NCBI RefSeq assembly: GCF_001420605.1
Contig: NZ_LJIZ01000003.1
Span: 434,001 to 498,000, forward strand
From: Bacillus sp. FJAT-25509
GTDB lineage: Bacteria; Bacillota; Bacilli; Bacillales; Bacillaceae_G
DNA: 64,000 nucleotides
Reading direction: 5' to 3'
A program made the translations under genes and the position numbers. This document shows, one piece after another, positions 1 to 8,646 of this stretch; within the stretch, counting starts at the first letter, position 1, and each line of letters starts with the position of its first letter. Below the pieces are notes generated by a model. It searched no databases, had not been told where the DNA came from, and saw only the letters and a list, made by a program, of their open reading frames with translations.

Positions 1-271
1 AATTTCTTTTTAATAATCTCGGCTGCTTCATTAATTCATCAAATGTAACTGAAACTGGAAGTAATTTTGTTGAAATAAGAAACAACTGATCTTCTATTGA
101 TTTGACCATATCTTCCTTCTGATAGGTAAATTTGCACTGATCACAATGAAATGATGGTACACCAGTAATTGTGATTGCTCTGGAACCATCCGGTAATTCC
201 CAATGTACAACTGATTTTGTTTCCTGTACAATCTCCTCACCGCACCAATCACATTTTAAAGTATTATTCAT
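1..271 (-). CDS. yokU: YokU family protein, 3' end outside window
   Basis: The minus-strand reading starts MNNTLKCDWCGEE and runs open to the window edge, about 90 residues. Two CxxC pairs (CDWC near residue 7 and CDQC near residue 47) suggest a small zinc-binding or treble-clef protein. The ATG lies inside the end of kamA (8-nt overlap), so the pair is translationally coupled. In Bacillus, YokU-like proteins sit directly beside lysine 2,3-aminomutase, which is why I use this name. Its biochemical role is not established. The missing C-terminus prevents a length check. Confidence 0.7.
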   Translation of the reverse strand, partial: MNNTLKCDWCGEEIVQETKSVVHWELPDGSRAITITGVPSFHCDQCKFTYQKEDMVKSIEDQLFLISTKLLPVSVTFDELMKQPRLLKRN

Positions 272-1673
272 CTTTCTTTACACTTCCATCCATTTTTTGA
301 ATTTGTGATTGAAACTTTTTCTCCTTTAATTCATCTCGTTTTTCGCGTTTATTTTTTAATGAACTATGTGCTGGATCCGTTTGATATTGTTCTCTCTTTT
401 TCATTCTTTCTAAATCTGAAGGAATAAGACTTTGCACTTGATCATTCATGATACTAGCAATACCAACCTTAGCTGCCTTATTTAAATAATCAGGGTAAAC
501 TAATGAAAAATAATCTTCTGCAGTATCCTCTTTATAGTTTTCAGGCTCTGGATAAGATGTGATGACACCCTCAAAATTTCTTAGTACTGTTTTTTTACTA
601 CTTTGAGAGACGATATAGTTTGGTTGAAGTGAGATTTTACCTCCTCCGCCTGGTGCATCTACTACGAATGTAGGTACTGCATAACCAGATGTATGCCCAC
701 GTAATCCCTCAATAATCTCCAACCCTTTTGCAACTGGTGCTCTAAAATGACCAATTCCTTCTGATAAATCACATTGATAAATATAATATGGTCTGACTCT
801 TATTTTTACTAAGTCATGCATTAACTTTTTCATAATTGGTACGCTGTCATTAATCCCTGTTAAAATAACTGACTGATTCCCAACTGGAACGCCAGCATTT
901 GCAAGCATTTCACATGCTTTTTTTGCTTCTTCTGTTACTTCAATACTCGTATTAAAATGTGTATTTAACCATACTGGATGATATTTTTTTAATATTTCAC
1001 ATAAGTTGTCGGTAATTCTTTGAGGGAAAACTACAGGCGCTCTAGTTCCAATTCTAATAATTTCCACATGATCGATTGCTCTTAAATTTTTTAAAATATA
1101 TTCCAATATATTGTCATTAATTAATAATCCGTCTCCACCTGAAATCAGTACGTCTCTTACTTCTTCATTTTCACGTATATATGCTATTGCTTCATCTAAT
1201 TGTTTTTTCGGTACTCCCATACCAATTTGCCCTGAAAATCGACGTCTTGTACAGTAGCGACAATACATAGAGCATTGATTTGTCACTAAAAAAAGCACAC
1301 GATCTGGATATCGATGAGTTAATCCAGGAACTGGACTATCATCATCTTCGCCTAGTGGATCTTCCGAATCATATTTTGTTTTATTTAATTCTTTACTAAT
1401 TGGTACAGACTGCATTCTAATGGGACAACGTGGGTCAGTCGGATTCATTAAAGAAGCATAGTAAGGAGTAATATTTAATGGAATGGTTTTAGTAGATATT
1501 CTTACCCCTTCTTCTTCATCCTCCGTTAAATCGATCACTTGTTTCAAATCATCCAATGTTCTGACTGTATTTGTTAATTGCCATAACCAATCGTTCCATT
1601 GTTCATCCGTAACATCTTTCCATAAAGGAATATCTTTCCAATGTCTTTGAGGTTTATAAAGCTGATTTTTCAT
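264..1673 (-). CDS. kamA: Lysine 2,3-aminomutase (radical SAM)
   Basis: This is the cytosolic radical-SAM, PLP-dependent enzyme that converts L-lysine to L-beta-lysine. The 469-residue length fits the family. The 4Fe-4S/SAM motif CSMYCRYC is near residue 134, inside the typical context NQCSMYCRYCTRRR. The distal PLP-lysine region is around VDAPGGGGKISL. In some bacteria the product is acetylated to the osmolyte N-epsilon-acetyl-beta-lysine, and in Bacillus kamA is also linked to sporulation-phase lysine catabolism. No acetyltransferase partner (ablB/yodP) is in this window. The start ATG follows an AGGAGG-type site, and yokU overlaps its 3' end. The C-terminal ~60 residues are charged and lysine-rich. 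Confidence 0.93.
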   Translation of the reverse strand: MKNQLYKPQRHWKDIPLWKDVTDEQWNDWLWQLTNTVRTLDDLKQVIDLTEDEEEGVRISTKTIPLNITPYYASLMNPTDPRCPIRMQSVPISKELNKTKYDSEDPLGEDDDSPVPGLTHRYPDRVLFLVTNQCSMYCRYCTRRRFSGQIGMGVPKKQLDEAIAYIRENEEVRDVLISGGDGLLINDNILEYILKNLRAIDHVEIIRIGTRAPVVFPQRITDNLCEILKKYHPVWLNTHFNTSIEVTEEAKKACEMLANAGVPVGNQSVILTGINDSVPIMKKLMHDLVKIRVRPYYIYQCDLSEGIGHFRAPVAKGLEIIEGLRGHTSGYAVPTFVVDAPGGGGKISLQPNYIVSQSSKKTVLRNFEGVITSYPEPENYKEDTAEDYFSLVYPDYLNKAAKVGIASIMNDQVQSLIPSDLERMKKREQYQTDPAHSSLKNKREKRDELKEKKFQSQIQKMDGSVKKDE

Positions 1674-1828
1674 TTATGGTCCTCCTTGTTTAATAGGACA
1701 ATTTAAATTTACTAAATTAAGTAAAAATTTCTAGTTATATACCTACTTCTTTATATGCACTAAATAAAAAGTTGGTGAAAAAAGTAAAACTCAAAAAAAC
1801 AGTATAAATACTGTGTAAAAAATGAAAT

Positions 1829-1857
1829 AAACCGACTAACTAAATGTTAGTCGGTTT
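1829..1857 (-). terminator. Terminator after the yjcZ-like gene
   Basis: A 12-bp inverted repeat (AAACCGACTAAC / GTTAGTCGGTTT) with a 5-nt loop sits 24 nt beyond the stop of the small gene. On the minus strand it is followed by a T-rich run. Confidence 0.75.
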
Positions 1858-1880
1858 CTGTGGCTGACGCTCAATAGTTT

Positions 1881-2006
1881 TTAGCAAGTTACAAAAGACG
1901 CACCGATGATAATTAATAAAATAAATAACACAACGATTAACGCAAATCCTCCGCCGCATCCAAAGCCACCGCCGCAGCCGCCGTAGTAAGGTGAATATCC
2001 CTTCAT
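1881..2006 (-). CDS. YjcZ-type small sporulation membrane peptide
   Basis: This 41-residue ORF was found by reading the minus strand; a longer overlapping frame (1840-2025) is only a shadow. The N-terminal half is Gly/Cys/Tyr-rich (MKGYSPYYGGCGGG, then FGCGGGFA) and the C-terminal half is a single hydrophobic helix (LIVVLFILLIIIGASF). This is the hallmark of the YjcZ/YvfG-like sporulation peptides that come in many copies in Bacillaceae. A strong GGAGG site lies 9 nt before the ATG. A sigma-K-like promoter is about 45 nt upstream and a terminator follows. The peptide probably resides in a spore or forespore membrane layer; its exact function is unknown. Confidence 0.85.
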   Translation of the reverse strand: MKGYSPYYGGCGGGFGCGGGFALIVVLFILLIIIGASFVTC

Positions 2007-2048
2007 AATAGATTGCCTCCTTCACTTAACTTTTAGAAATCACAATAA

Positions 2049-2076
2049 AGTATATGTAGGGGTCACAATCCTTGTT
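2049..2076 (-). promoter_or_regulatory. Sigma-K-like promoter of the yjcZ-type gene
   Basis: The minus strand reads AAC, then 17 nt, then CATATACTT, close to the sigma-K pattern AC-N16/17-CATAnnnTA. The predicted start is about 35 nt before the ATG. The same AC-N17-CATATACT arrangement precedes the Hsp20 gene at 29023, and both genes suit mother-cell expression. No transcript data are available. Confidence 0.45.
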
Positions 2077-2200
2077 ACATAGGCATTTGTCTATATTTAA
2101 GGCGAGATTAAATAGATTTTTGGATAACAACTTTATCTCATAGTGCTAAACATAAGGGCGTATGAATGATTAAACAATTTTCGAAAATCAACTTTAAGTA

Positions 2201-2234
2201 ATAAAAAAAGTCTTGAGAAAACTCTCTCAAGACT
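2201..2234 (-). terminator. Terminator of the lactate permease gene
   Basis: The stem AGTCTTGAGA / TCTCAAGACT with a 6-nt loop lies 8 nt after the permease stop codon. On the minus strand a T-run (A7 on the plus strand) follows. Confidence 0.88.
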
Positions 2235-2241
2235 CTTTAAC

Positions 2242-3813
2242 TTAATAAATTAGTGATAATATAAATGTCCAAATACAAACAAATGCTAGCAATCCAAAAC
2301 TATATTTTAAAGTCATTTTTGTTAATGTCGATTCATTACCAGTTTCACCTACTGCAGCAGTTGCGATTGCAATTGACTGAGGTGAAACTAGTTTTGCAAT
2401 TACCCCACCTGCAGTATTTGCTGATACTAATAATGAAGGATTTGTACCTAAAATATTACCAGCCGAAACTTGAATTGGAGCAAATAAAGTATTGTTATTC
2501 ACGACAGAACCAGTCATAAATACCCCAATCCATCCTAAAATTGGAGATAAAAACGGAAATGCGTCTCCAGTGTGTGCAACTGCTTGACTTAAAGCACTTG
2601 TTAATCCTCCATAAGTCATCAATTTTGCGATACTAATAATTGCACAAATCATAATAATCGGTATCCAAAATTCTGAGATTGTTTTTAAAAGTAGAGATAA
2701 ACCTCTACTAACATTAATTGATTTAGAAGTGAAAATTGTAACTAATCCTGCTAATAATATTGCAGTACCTGTTGCTCCGATTAGATCAATGCTGACATTT
2801 ATTGTTGAACCTGGAACAACGAATTTTAAAACAGTAGAAGATAGAGCTCCTCCAACAGCGAATAAACCTTTAAATGATTTTAAGCTCCAAATTAATACGA
2901 AAATTGTTAGTAAATAGAATGGTGACCATGCTTTAATAACATCAGCCATTGAATAAGATTCAATTTTAAATTCTTTCCCATTTAGTAAGAAAATATTTTT
3001 AGGTTGCCATTTTTTAAGAAATAATGCTAAAACGCCCATTGTTAATAATGAAGGAATAATATCTGCTAACTCTGGACCTAAAAAGATTGTCATGATTGCT
3101 TGAGAAACTGTATAAGTAATAGACGTTACTAAAATTGCCGGTAAAATTTCTTTAATTCCTTTAAATCCATCGATTAACCAGATTAACAGAAATGGAATCG
3201 TAAAATTAATAATCGGTAAAGTTAGTGCTGTCATGGTTGAAACTTTCATTGAAGTTACGCCATGTAAACCAAATGTATCAATAATTCCAACTGGTATTCC
3301 AATTGCTCCAAACGCTCCAGATGCTCCATTTGCAATTAAACAAAGCATAGCTGCTTGCAGTGGTTTAAAACCGACTGAAACTAATAATACCGCACAAATA
3401 GCAATCGGTACTCCAAAACCTGCTGCCCCTTCAAGAAATGCGTTAAAACAAAATCCAATCAATAAGAACTGGATCCGCTGATCACTCGAAATACCAACTA
3501 TACTACTACGTAAAATATCAAACTTCCCAGATTCTACTGTTATTTTGTATAACCACACAGCCATTACAATGATATAACCAATTGGCCATAACCCTTGAAT
3601 AGTTCCTTGGGTTACACTTCCGATTGATTCACCGATTGGTAATTTAAAGATTGTAAGTACGATTATAAACGTAATTCCTAGGTTTAATAAAGCAGCATAA
3701 ATACCTTTCATTTTTAACACTGTTAAGCATAAAAGAAATAAAAGAATCGGTACAGCCGCAACAAGTGCTGAAATTGCGAGATTATCAAATGGATTAAAAT
3801 TATCTACTAACAT
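2242..3813 (-). CDS. lctP: L-lactate permease (LctP/LldP family)
   Basis: This 523-residue polytopic membrane protein carries about 12-14 hydrophobic segments and is a proton-coupled lactate/glycolate transporter of the LctP family. Family landmarks include the early ALVAAVPILLFL segment, the EGAAGFGVPIAI loop, and the C-terminal SVVNNNTLFAPIQV and LVSPQSIAIATAAVG stretches. It is monocistronic here, with no lactate dehydrogenase or lutABC neighbour. A Rex-like operator lies 147-164 bp upstream, which suggests derepression when NADH/NAD+ is high. A ribosome site (AAAGGGAG) precedes the ATG, and a terminator closes the gene. Confidence 0.93.
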   Translation of the reverse strand: MLVDNFNPFDNLAISALVAAVPILLFLLCLTVLKMKGIYAALLNLGITFIIVLTIFKLPIGESIGSVTQGTIQGLWPIGYIIVMAVWLYKITVESGKFDILRSSIVGISSDQRIQFLLIGFCFNAFLEGAAGFGVPIAICAVLLVSVGFKPLQAAMLCLIANGASGAFGAIGIPVGIIDTFGLHGVTSMKVSTMTALTLPIINFTIPFLLIWLIDGFKGIKEILPAILVTSITYTVSQAIMTIFLGPELADIIPSLLTMGVLALFLKKWQPKNIFLLNGKEFKIESYSMADVIKAWSPFYLLTIFVLIWSLKSFKGLFAVGGALSSTVLKFVVPGSTINVSIDLIGATGTAILLAGLVTIFTSKSINVSRGLSLLLKTISEFWIPIIMICAIISIAKLMTYGGLTSALSQAVAHTGDAFPFLSPILGWIGVFMTGSVVNNNTLFAPIQVSAGNILGTNPSLLVSANTAGGVIAKLVSPQSIAIATAAVGETGNESTLTKMTLKYSFGLLAFVCIWTFILSLIY

Positions 3814-3959
3814 TTGGTTTACTCCCTTTGTTTAGATTCTTAGATTTTACCTATAAAATCTAGCATCCAACCTAATTATTTTGTTAAATAACTTCACAAA
3901 CTTTATTTATTAATATTGCCTTATTAAATCATTAATATTTATTTCAACCGTTATATATT

Positions 3960-3977
3960 TTGTGAAAGTATTCACAT
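3960..3977. promoter_or_regulatory. Rex-like redox operator upstream of lctP
   Basis: TTGTGAAAGTATTCACAT matches the Rex consensus TTGTGAA-N4-TTCACAA in all but the last base. It also fits TGTGA-N6-TCACA of the FNR/CRP group. The 404-bp intergenic region holds further TTTGTGAA-like half sites near 3886-3894 (reverse) and 4025-4032, and a GGTGA...TCACC pair at about 3980-4015. In B. subtilis Rex represses ldh-lctP, so the location makes sense. Which regulator binds is inferred. Confidence 0.55.
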
Positions 3978-4217
3978 ATGGTGATAAAAAAATAATTATT
4001 TTCACCTAATTTATTCGTTTTTATTTGTGAAGAAATTAACAAAGTAAATTTTATACTATGTAGTATTTCTTAACAATGAACAATTATTTCTATTTATGGA
4101 AAAAAACGGTATATATCAATTTTCCTTTTTTGTTATGTATTTTCAAAATATTAGAGGGGAAATATAAACTAAATTACATAAATAGACCAACAATCATATA
4201 GAAGGAGTAATTTAGTC

Positions 4218-5171
4218 ATGTCGAAGTTCTTGCGAATATGCCTTCTTTCTTTTCTTGTTTTCTTTCTAACCAGTTGTCAAATTAGACCATCGAATCACGA
4301 CCAAAGCCAATCAAATTCACTAAGTGAACAAAAAATCAGCTTTAAAAATAAACTTTTAAAAAACTCATTATTTTTCCTAGTTATTGGTGTTGATTCTCGT
4401 GGCGAAAAAAACTCACGTTCAGATAGTATTGCAGTAGTTCAATATAATGTTGAGGATCGAACTCTAAAAGTTGCCTCAATACTGAGGGATTCATATGTTA
4501 AAATTAAAGGTTATAAGTATGATTATGGAAAAATTAATCAGGCTTATTATTTAGGTGGAGAAAAACTACTAAAAGAAACAATTTATAATAATCTCGGTAT
4601 TCCGATTGACCATACGGTTATAATTGATTTTAAAGGTTTTGTTGGGATTGTAGATACACTTGTTCCAGAGGGTATAACAGTTAATGTTAGTCAAGCAATC
4701 ATTAATGATATGAACTTAAAAATGAAACCTGGAAATAATAAACTACACGGTCAACAGCTTTTAAAATACGTACGATTTAGACATGATCAAGATAATGATT
4801 TTGGAAGAGTTCAACGCCAGCAAGAAGTATTGTTAAAAGTCGTAAGGGCCGTTAAAGAAAAGTTAAATACTTTTGGAGGAATTGCTAGGGTACCTCTATT
4901 ACTAGACGAAACAACAAAATATGTTTCAACTGACTTAAAATTAGATGAAATACTTTCGCTTGCTTCTTTTGCATTTTCTCAACCAATTGAAAAAATTGAT
5001 CGCCTAAGTATTCCTGTAGATGCTGGTTTTACAAACGAAACGGTCGAACATTCAGGAGCAGTACTAAAATTAAACTTTTCTAAGAACAGACAAACAATAA
5101 AACAATTTTTTAAAGCTCCTACACCAGTCATAAATAGTAAAAATAGTAATAAAAAGTTGAAAAATAAATGA
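4218..5171 (+). CDS. LytR-CpsA-Psr (LCP) family protein, lipoprotein-like
   Basis: LCP proteins transfer undecaprenyl-linked polymers (teichoic acid, polysaccharide) to peptidoglycan outside the cell. The LCP core runs from about residue 50 to 205: LFFLVIGVDSR, then SRSDSIAVVQYN, the RDSYVKI arginine, and LLKYVRFRHDQDNDFGR with the catalytic/phosphate-binding Arg cluster. The N-terminus is unusual. Instead of a plain transmembrane anchor it has a lipobox-like FLTSC at residues 16-20, so it may be lipidated. It is 317 residues long, monocistronic, preceded by AAGGAG and followed by a terminator. Which polymer it attaches is unknown. Confidence 0.88.
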   Translation: MSKFLRICLLSFLVFFLTSCQIRPSNHDQSQSNSLSEQKISFKNKLLKNSLFFLVIGVDSRGEKNSRSDSIAVVQYNVEDRTLKVASILRDSYVKIKGYKYDYGKINQAYYLGGEKLLKETIYNNLGIPIDHTVIIDFKGFVGIVDTLVPEGITVNVSQAIINDMNLKMKPGNNKLHGQQLLKYVRFRHDQDNDFGRVQRQQEVLLKVVRAVKEKLNTFGGIARVPLLLDETTKYVSTDLKLDEILSLASFAFSQPIEKIDRLSIPVDAGFTNETVEHSGAVLKLNFSKNRQTIKQFFKAPTPVINSKNSNKKLKNK

Positions 5172-5187
5172 TATTTTGAATTTCACA

Positions 5188-5218
5188 AAAAAGAGAAGGT
5201 TATTATCCTTCTCTTTTT
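5188..5218 (+). terminator. Terminator after the LCP gene (bidirectional)
   Basis: The stem AAAAAGAGAAGG / CCTTCTCTTTTT with a 7-nt loop has A/T tracts on both sides. It can stop the LCP transcript and the convergent phosphatase operon. Confidence 0.85.
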
Positions 5219-5263
5219 GTTTATTTTTATTTGTACTTTTTTATCCTGTAGTGACTTAGTAAA

Positions 5264-5914
5264 TTATTGATTAAATGAAATCACTTTATACGTATCCGAT
5301 GAGTATTCCAAAATTGTAATACTAGCGTTTTTTATTTCTAATTCAATATTAAATTCTTCTGAAAACTTTTTTACAATATTTCGAATCGTATTTCCATGAG
5401 TGACAATTAATACATTCTCATCGTTTTTGTTATTTTCGATAATTAGTTCATTTAATCCTTTTTCAATTCGATCCCATAGCTCGGAGTAATTCTCGGCATG
5501 ATGGTATGGATCAGACTCTTTGATAAAATTTGTAATATCTTCTAGGGAACGATTTCTTAATAGTTCTCTAAAGGAAGAATAACCGTGATCATTTGCAACT
5601 TTACCTAAGGCTACTGCTGAGAATTCTCCTTCAAAACTACCAAAAAAGGACTCTCGGAAGGCTTTTGTTTTTCTTATTACGGGAATTTCGTAATTGTTCT
5701 GCTGTAAAATTAGTTCTGCCGTTTCAACAGTTCTACCAGAATCGCTAGTATATACACGGTCAAATTGGATATCTGATAATCTATTTCCACATTCAATCGC
5801 TACTAGCTTTCCTTCTTCTGTTAATGGACTATCGGCCCATCCTTGCATCCTTTTATAACGATTTAAATAAGTTTCACCATGTCTAATTAAATATAAATGA
5901 ATTCTATTTTCCAT
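5264..5914 (-). CDS. Histidine phosphatase family protein
   Basis: This 216-residue phosphoglycerate-mutase-like phosphatase has the catalytic RHGE motif near residue 11 (LIRHGETYLNR), a second His in VTHGNTIRN near residue 170, and an acidic residue in the FRESFFGSFEGE loop. The substrate cannot be told from sequence; relatives act on sugar phosphates, cobalamin intermediates or broad phosphomonoesters. It lies 22 nt downstream of the flavoprotein gene on the same strand, so the two probably form one transcript. Confidence 0.85.
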   Translation of the reverse strand: MENRIHLYLIRHGETYLNRYKRMQGWADSPLTEEGKLVAIECGNRLSDIQFDRVYTSDSGRTVETAELILQQNNYEIPVIRKTKAFRESFFGSFEGEFSAVALGKVANDHGYSSFRELLRNRSLEDITNFIKESDPYHHAENYSELWDRIEKGLNELIIENNKNDENVLIVTHGNTIRNIVKKFSEEFNIELEIKNASITILEYSSDTYKVISFNQ

Positions 5915-5936
5915 CTAATCACCCACAATGTGAATT

Positions 5937-7295
5937 TTAAAATCTAGTTAAAGATTGATCCTTATTTGCCAAAACCTTACCTAAATAAATCCCACTAGCC
6001 GCTGCTTGAGATAATGAGTGGGTAACTCCAGAGCAATCTCCAATTACAAATAATCCATCTAAACTCGTTTGAAAGTTTGAATTTATTTCAATAATTGGTG
6101 AGTAAAACTTTCCATCCATTCCGTAAAGGAGTGTATCCTCATCAATTGTCTCTCCAATAAATTCTTCCAACTGATTCAAAAATCCTTGTAAAATATTCAA
6201 ATATAAATTAGGAACTTCATTTTTAAGGTCACCGCAATCAGCATCTAATGTTGGTTTTATACTGTTTTTTTCCATTTTCGCAATTGTTGTAGGCTTGCCG
6301 CTAAGTAAATCACCTAATCGTTGAACGACGATGCGATCTGACCCATTATTTATTTTTCCAATAATTTCATTAGCGTAAAGATTTGCTTCATTTAGTGATG
6401 GAAAATATTTAGGAGTGAATAAAGTAAAATTTAAATTAGTTGTCCCTGATTCTTTTTCCTTAAAATTTTGTCCATCTGGCATCACTAATCCTTCTTGAAA
6501 CTTTCGAACGATTCTACCTTTTGGATTCATACAATATGTAGTTGAAATCAATTCGTCATATTCAAAAGCAAGTTTCGTTTCAAATGTATCTTGTAAAATT
6601 GAACGAAGCTGTTGTTCTTTCATCTCGACTCTAATCCCTAAATCTAAACGAGTTCTACCTTGTTTAACTCCAAGTGAAGCACACTGATCATTTAACCATT
6701 CTGTTCCGGATCTACCTGTTGCAAATACGATGTTTTTAGATTCGAATTTTCCTAAGTTAGTATCCAAATAGAATAGATTATTCTCCTTTATAATATCTAG
6801 AATATCAACTTCAAAGCGAATATCAATCTTACTAGATAATTCCTTATATAGTCGTTCGAATATTTCTGTTGAAAGACGTGTACCGAGATGTCTAACTTCA
6901 GTAGTTAACATATGTAACTTGCAACCCTCGGCTTTTTTAGCCAAATTTTCATTTACAGTCGAATACTTTTCTACAGCCCCTCCACCATAAAGGCATAATA
7001 GATCGTCAACCTCTTTCATTAATTGCTCAAGATGAACTCTTCCTACTTTTTGAGCTAATTCTCCCCCAAAATCACATGAATAGTTGAATTTCCCTTCTGA
7101 TTTACCAAGTCCTGCAAAGCCATAATATTTACCACAAACGTCGCAATTGCATATTCCGCCTTTATCTATAGCACAGGCCCTTTCTTCTAAAGACTTTCCT
7201 TTTTCCAGTATTAATACTTTCTGATTTGATTGTAATAATGTATATGCTAAAAAAATGCTACTTACACCTGAACCGATAATTGTAATATCATACAT
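5937..7295 (-). CDS. FAD-dependent oxidoreductase (BaiN/HI0933-like)
   Basis: This 452-residue flavoprotein has an N-terminal Rossmann FAD motif (IIGSGVSSIFLAYTLL) and a second dinucleotide signature (NIVFATGRSG) near residue 190. The C-terminal FAD-contact segment is LFVIGDCSGVTHSLSQAAAS. Four cysteines (CAIDKGGICNCDVC) lie close together at about residues 41-54 and could bind a metal. The architecture resembles FAD-dependent dehydrogenases of unclear substrate. It is first in an operon with the histidine phosphatase. Function beyond redox chemistry is not assignable. Confidence 0.8.
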   Translation of the reverse strand: MYDITIIGSGVSSIFLAYTLLQSNQKVLILEKGKSLEERACAIDKGGICNCDVCGKYYGFAGLGKSEGKFNYSCDFGGELAQKVGRVHLEQLMKEVDDLLCLYGGGAVEKYSTVNENLAKKAEGCKLHMLTTEVRHLGTRLSTEIFERLYKELSSKIDIRFEVDILDIIKENNLFYLDTNLGKFESKNIVFATGRSGTEWLNDQCASLGVKQGRTRLDLGIRVEMKEQQLRSILQDTFETKLAFEYDELISTTYCMNPKGRIVRKFQEGLVMPDGQNFKEKESGTTNLNFTLFTPKYFPSLNEANLYANEIIGKINNGSDRIVVQRLGDLLSGKPTTIAKMEKNSIKPTLDADCGDLKNEVPNLYLNILQGFLNQLEEFIGETIDEDTLLYGMDGKFYSPIIEINSNFQTSLDGLFVIGDCSGVTHSLSQAAASGIYLGKVLANKDQSLTRF

Positions 7296-7395
7296 CTTTT
7301 TTCACCTTCTTGATTTTTTCACTTATTTTAATTGTACAATAGTTACTATCTTTAAGTGAAATTCTCTAGTTTTATTTGATAGAAATTATTTATAT

Positions 7396-7424
7396 AAAAA
7401 AAAACACGCCTTAATTAGCGTGTT
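7396..7424 (-). terminator. Terminator of the holin-like toxin gene
   Basis: The stem AACACGC / GCGTGTT (minus strand) with an 8-nt loop ends in a run of Ts. It begins at the toxin stop codon, which is typical of compact type I toxin mRNAs. Confidence 0.8.
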
Positions 7425-7522
7425 CAAGAATTTTTATTCTTATCCTTATCTCTAAACTCTAAAATGGCGATCACAAACATACCAAAGCTAATCATCAGTG
7501 ATAAAACTTCGAAAGTAATAAT
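7424..7522 (-). CDS. Putative holin-like (type I) toxin peptide
   Basis: This unannotated 32-residue ORF encodes a short hydrophobic helix, TFEVLSLMISFGMFVIAIL, followed by a charged tail EFRDKDKNKNS. The LSLMISFGMFVIALL core is that of the 'putative holin-like toxin' peptides (TxpA/BsrG-type membrane toxins) of Bacillus and relatives. A perfect AAGGAGG lies 8 nt before an ATT codon (7520-7522). No ATG, GTG or TTG is available in frame at the right distance, so initiation at ATT (or GTT at 7526-7528) must be assumed, or the gene has lost its start. The terminator starts at the stop. An antisense antitoxin RNA is expected by analogy but is not shown. Confidence 0.62.
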   Translation of the reverse strand: MITFEVLSLMISFGMFVIAILEFRDKDKNKNS

Positions 7523-7736
7523 AGAAACCGCCTCCTTACTTTTAAGCCTTCCCGGAACCAAGTTTGTCCTATACATTCAACCATATTTTTTTATATTAAA
7601 TTTATAACCTCTCTTAAAAAAGGGATTAACATGCAGGATTAATCATTGTTGCATTTAATCCAATTTCTTCCACAAACTTTTTAAGGTCTATTTTTTGTTA
7701 ATAATTGGAATAATAGTTTCGACAGGAGGAATACAA

Positions 7737-7967
7737 ATGGAACATTTCGAAGCATTTTTGAATAGTAAGAATTGGATTGATAATGATTTAGATGCAAGAT
7801 ATATAAATATAAACCACCCTTATGCGATCTTAATTTCTGGAGAAGAAGGACAAATTACTTTAAGAGGAAACACCGGTTTTGATAACGGTCAAAACGGAGA
7901 AGAAATCTTCTCTTTTACATCATTAAAAGAGCTTCAGACGTGGTTTGAAGAAAATATTGGTGAATGA
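7737..7967 (+). CDS. Small hypothetical protein, 76 aa
   Basis: I place the start at the ATG after an ACAGGAGGAATACAA ribosome site rather than the longer frame from 7695. The product (MEHFEAFLNSKNWIDN...) is acidic, with a predicted beta-rich middle (YAILISGEEGQITLRG) and an amphipathic C-terminal helix. I do not recognise the family. A good terminator follows 26 nt after the stop, so it is an independent transcript. Confidence 0.7.
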   Translation: MEHFEAFLNSKNWIDNDLDARYININHPYAILISGEEGQITLRGNTGFDNGQNGEEIFSFTSLKELQTWFEENIGE

Positions 7968-7992
7968 ATTCGTTTTATTTAATAAATATCCT

Positions 7993-8030
7993 ACTCATGC
8001 CAAAATCTAAAATTATTGGCTGAGTTTTTT
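7993..8030 (+). terminator. Terminator of the 76-aa gene
   Basis: ACTCA-t-GCCAA pairs with TTGGC-TGAGT across a 12-nt loop, with one bulged T, and is followed by T7. Confidence 0.8.
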
Positions 8031-8161
8031 TATTTTATTGCAATGTAAAACGCTGAGAAAATAATTTACCCTAAAATTTAATTTTTGAAACTAAAAAATC
8101 AGATATACATAAAGGATATTGAAGCATTTGCAACGAATAATTTTCTTTGGAGGTGTTTGAT

Positions 8162-8386
8162 ATGAGCAGTATAAATAAAGAATTAAATTCTACTAAAGAT
8201 GATTTGTATTTAGAGGTAATCAACGAAATGAAAGGAATCCAAATCCATTTGTTAGAAGAGATTACTAGGTTAAACAGCGAAGTTAATTTTCTAATATCAG
8301 TTGTTCTACCAAATATAGATCGAGATCATTTAAATAATGATCAATTGGCCATGTTCGGAGAAATCGTATTAAATAAAAGAAGTTAA
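8162..8386 (+). CDS. Small hypothetical protein, 74 aa
   Basis: The ATG at 8162 follows TTTGGAGGTGTTTGAT, so I prefer it over the upstream frame start at 8147. The sequence MSSINKELNSTKDDLY... is mostly helical, with a heptad-like central stretch (IHLLEEITRLNSEVNFLISVVL). It may form a short coiled coil. I do not recognise a family. No terminator is visible in the 260 bp after it, and I see nothing else in 8387-8646. Confidence 0.6.
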   Translation: MSSINKELNSTKDDLYLEVINEMKGIQIHLLEEITRLNSEVNFLISVVLPNIDRDHLNNDQLAMFGEIVLNKRS

Positions 8387-8646
8387 ACACAATATTAGGT
8401 TTGTGAAATTCTATCAAATGAAAAAATGATAAATCCTTGAAGCAATCAATTCAAATTATGTTTTCTAATTACTTCTCTTTTACCTCTTATAACTCTTACC
8501 ACTTATGATTGATTGTTGGATTGTAGAACACGAATCCAAAGAATTTGTATTACCTTTAGATAAAGCGAAAAGCAAAATACTTTTTATTTGAATGATGTAA
8601 GTCTATTTCTGTATTTAATTAATCAATATTCCAAAGTATTTACCGT

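Noticed and set aside
1840-2025. 61-codon minus-strand ORF over the yjcZ region
   Set aside because: It is an out-of-frame shadow; the real frame (1881-2006) has the ribosome site and the Gly/Cys-rich YjcZ pattern.
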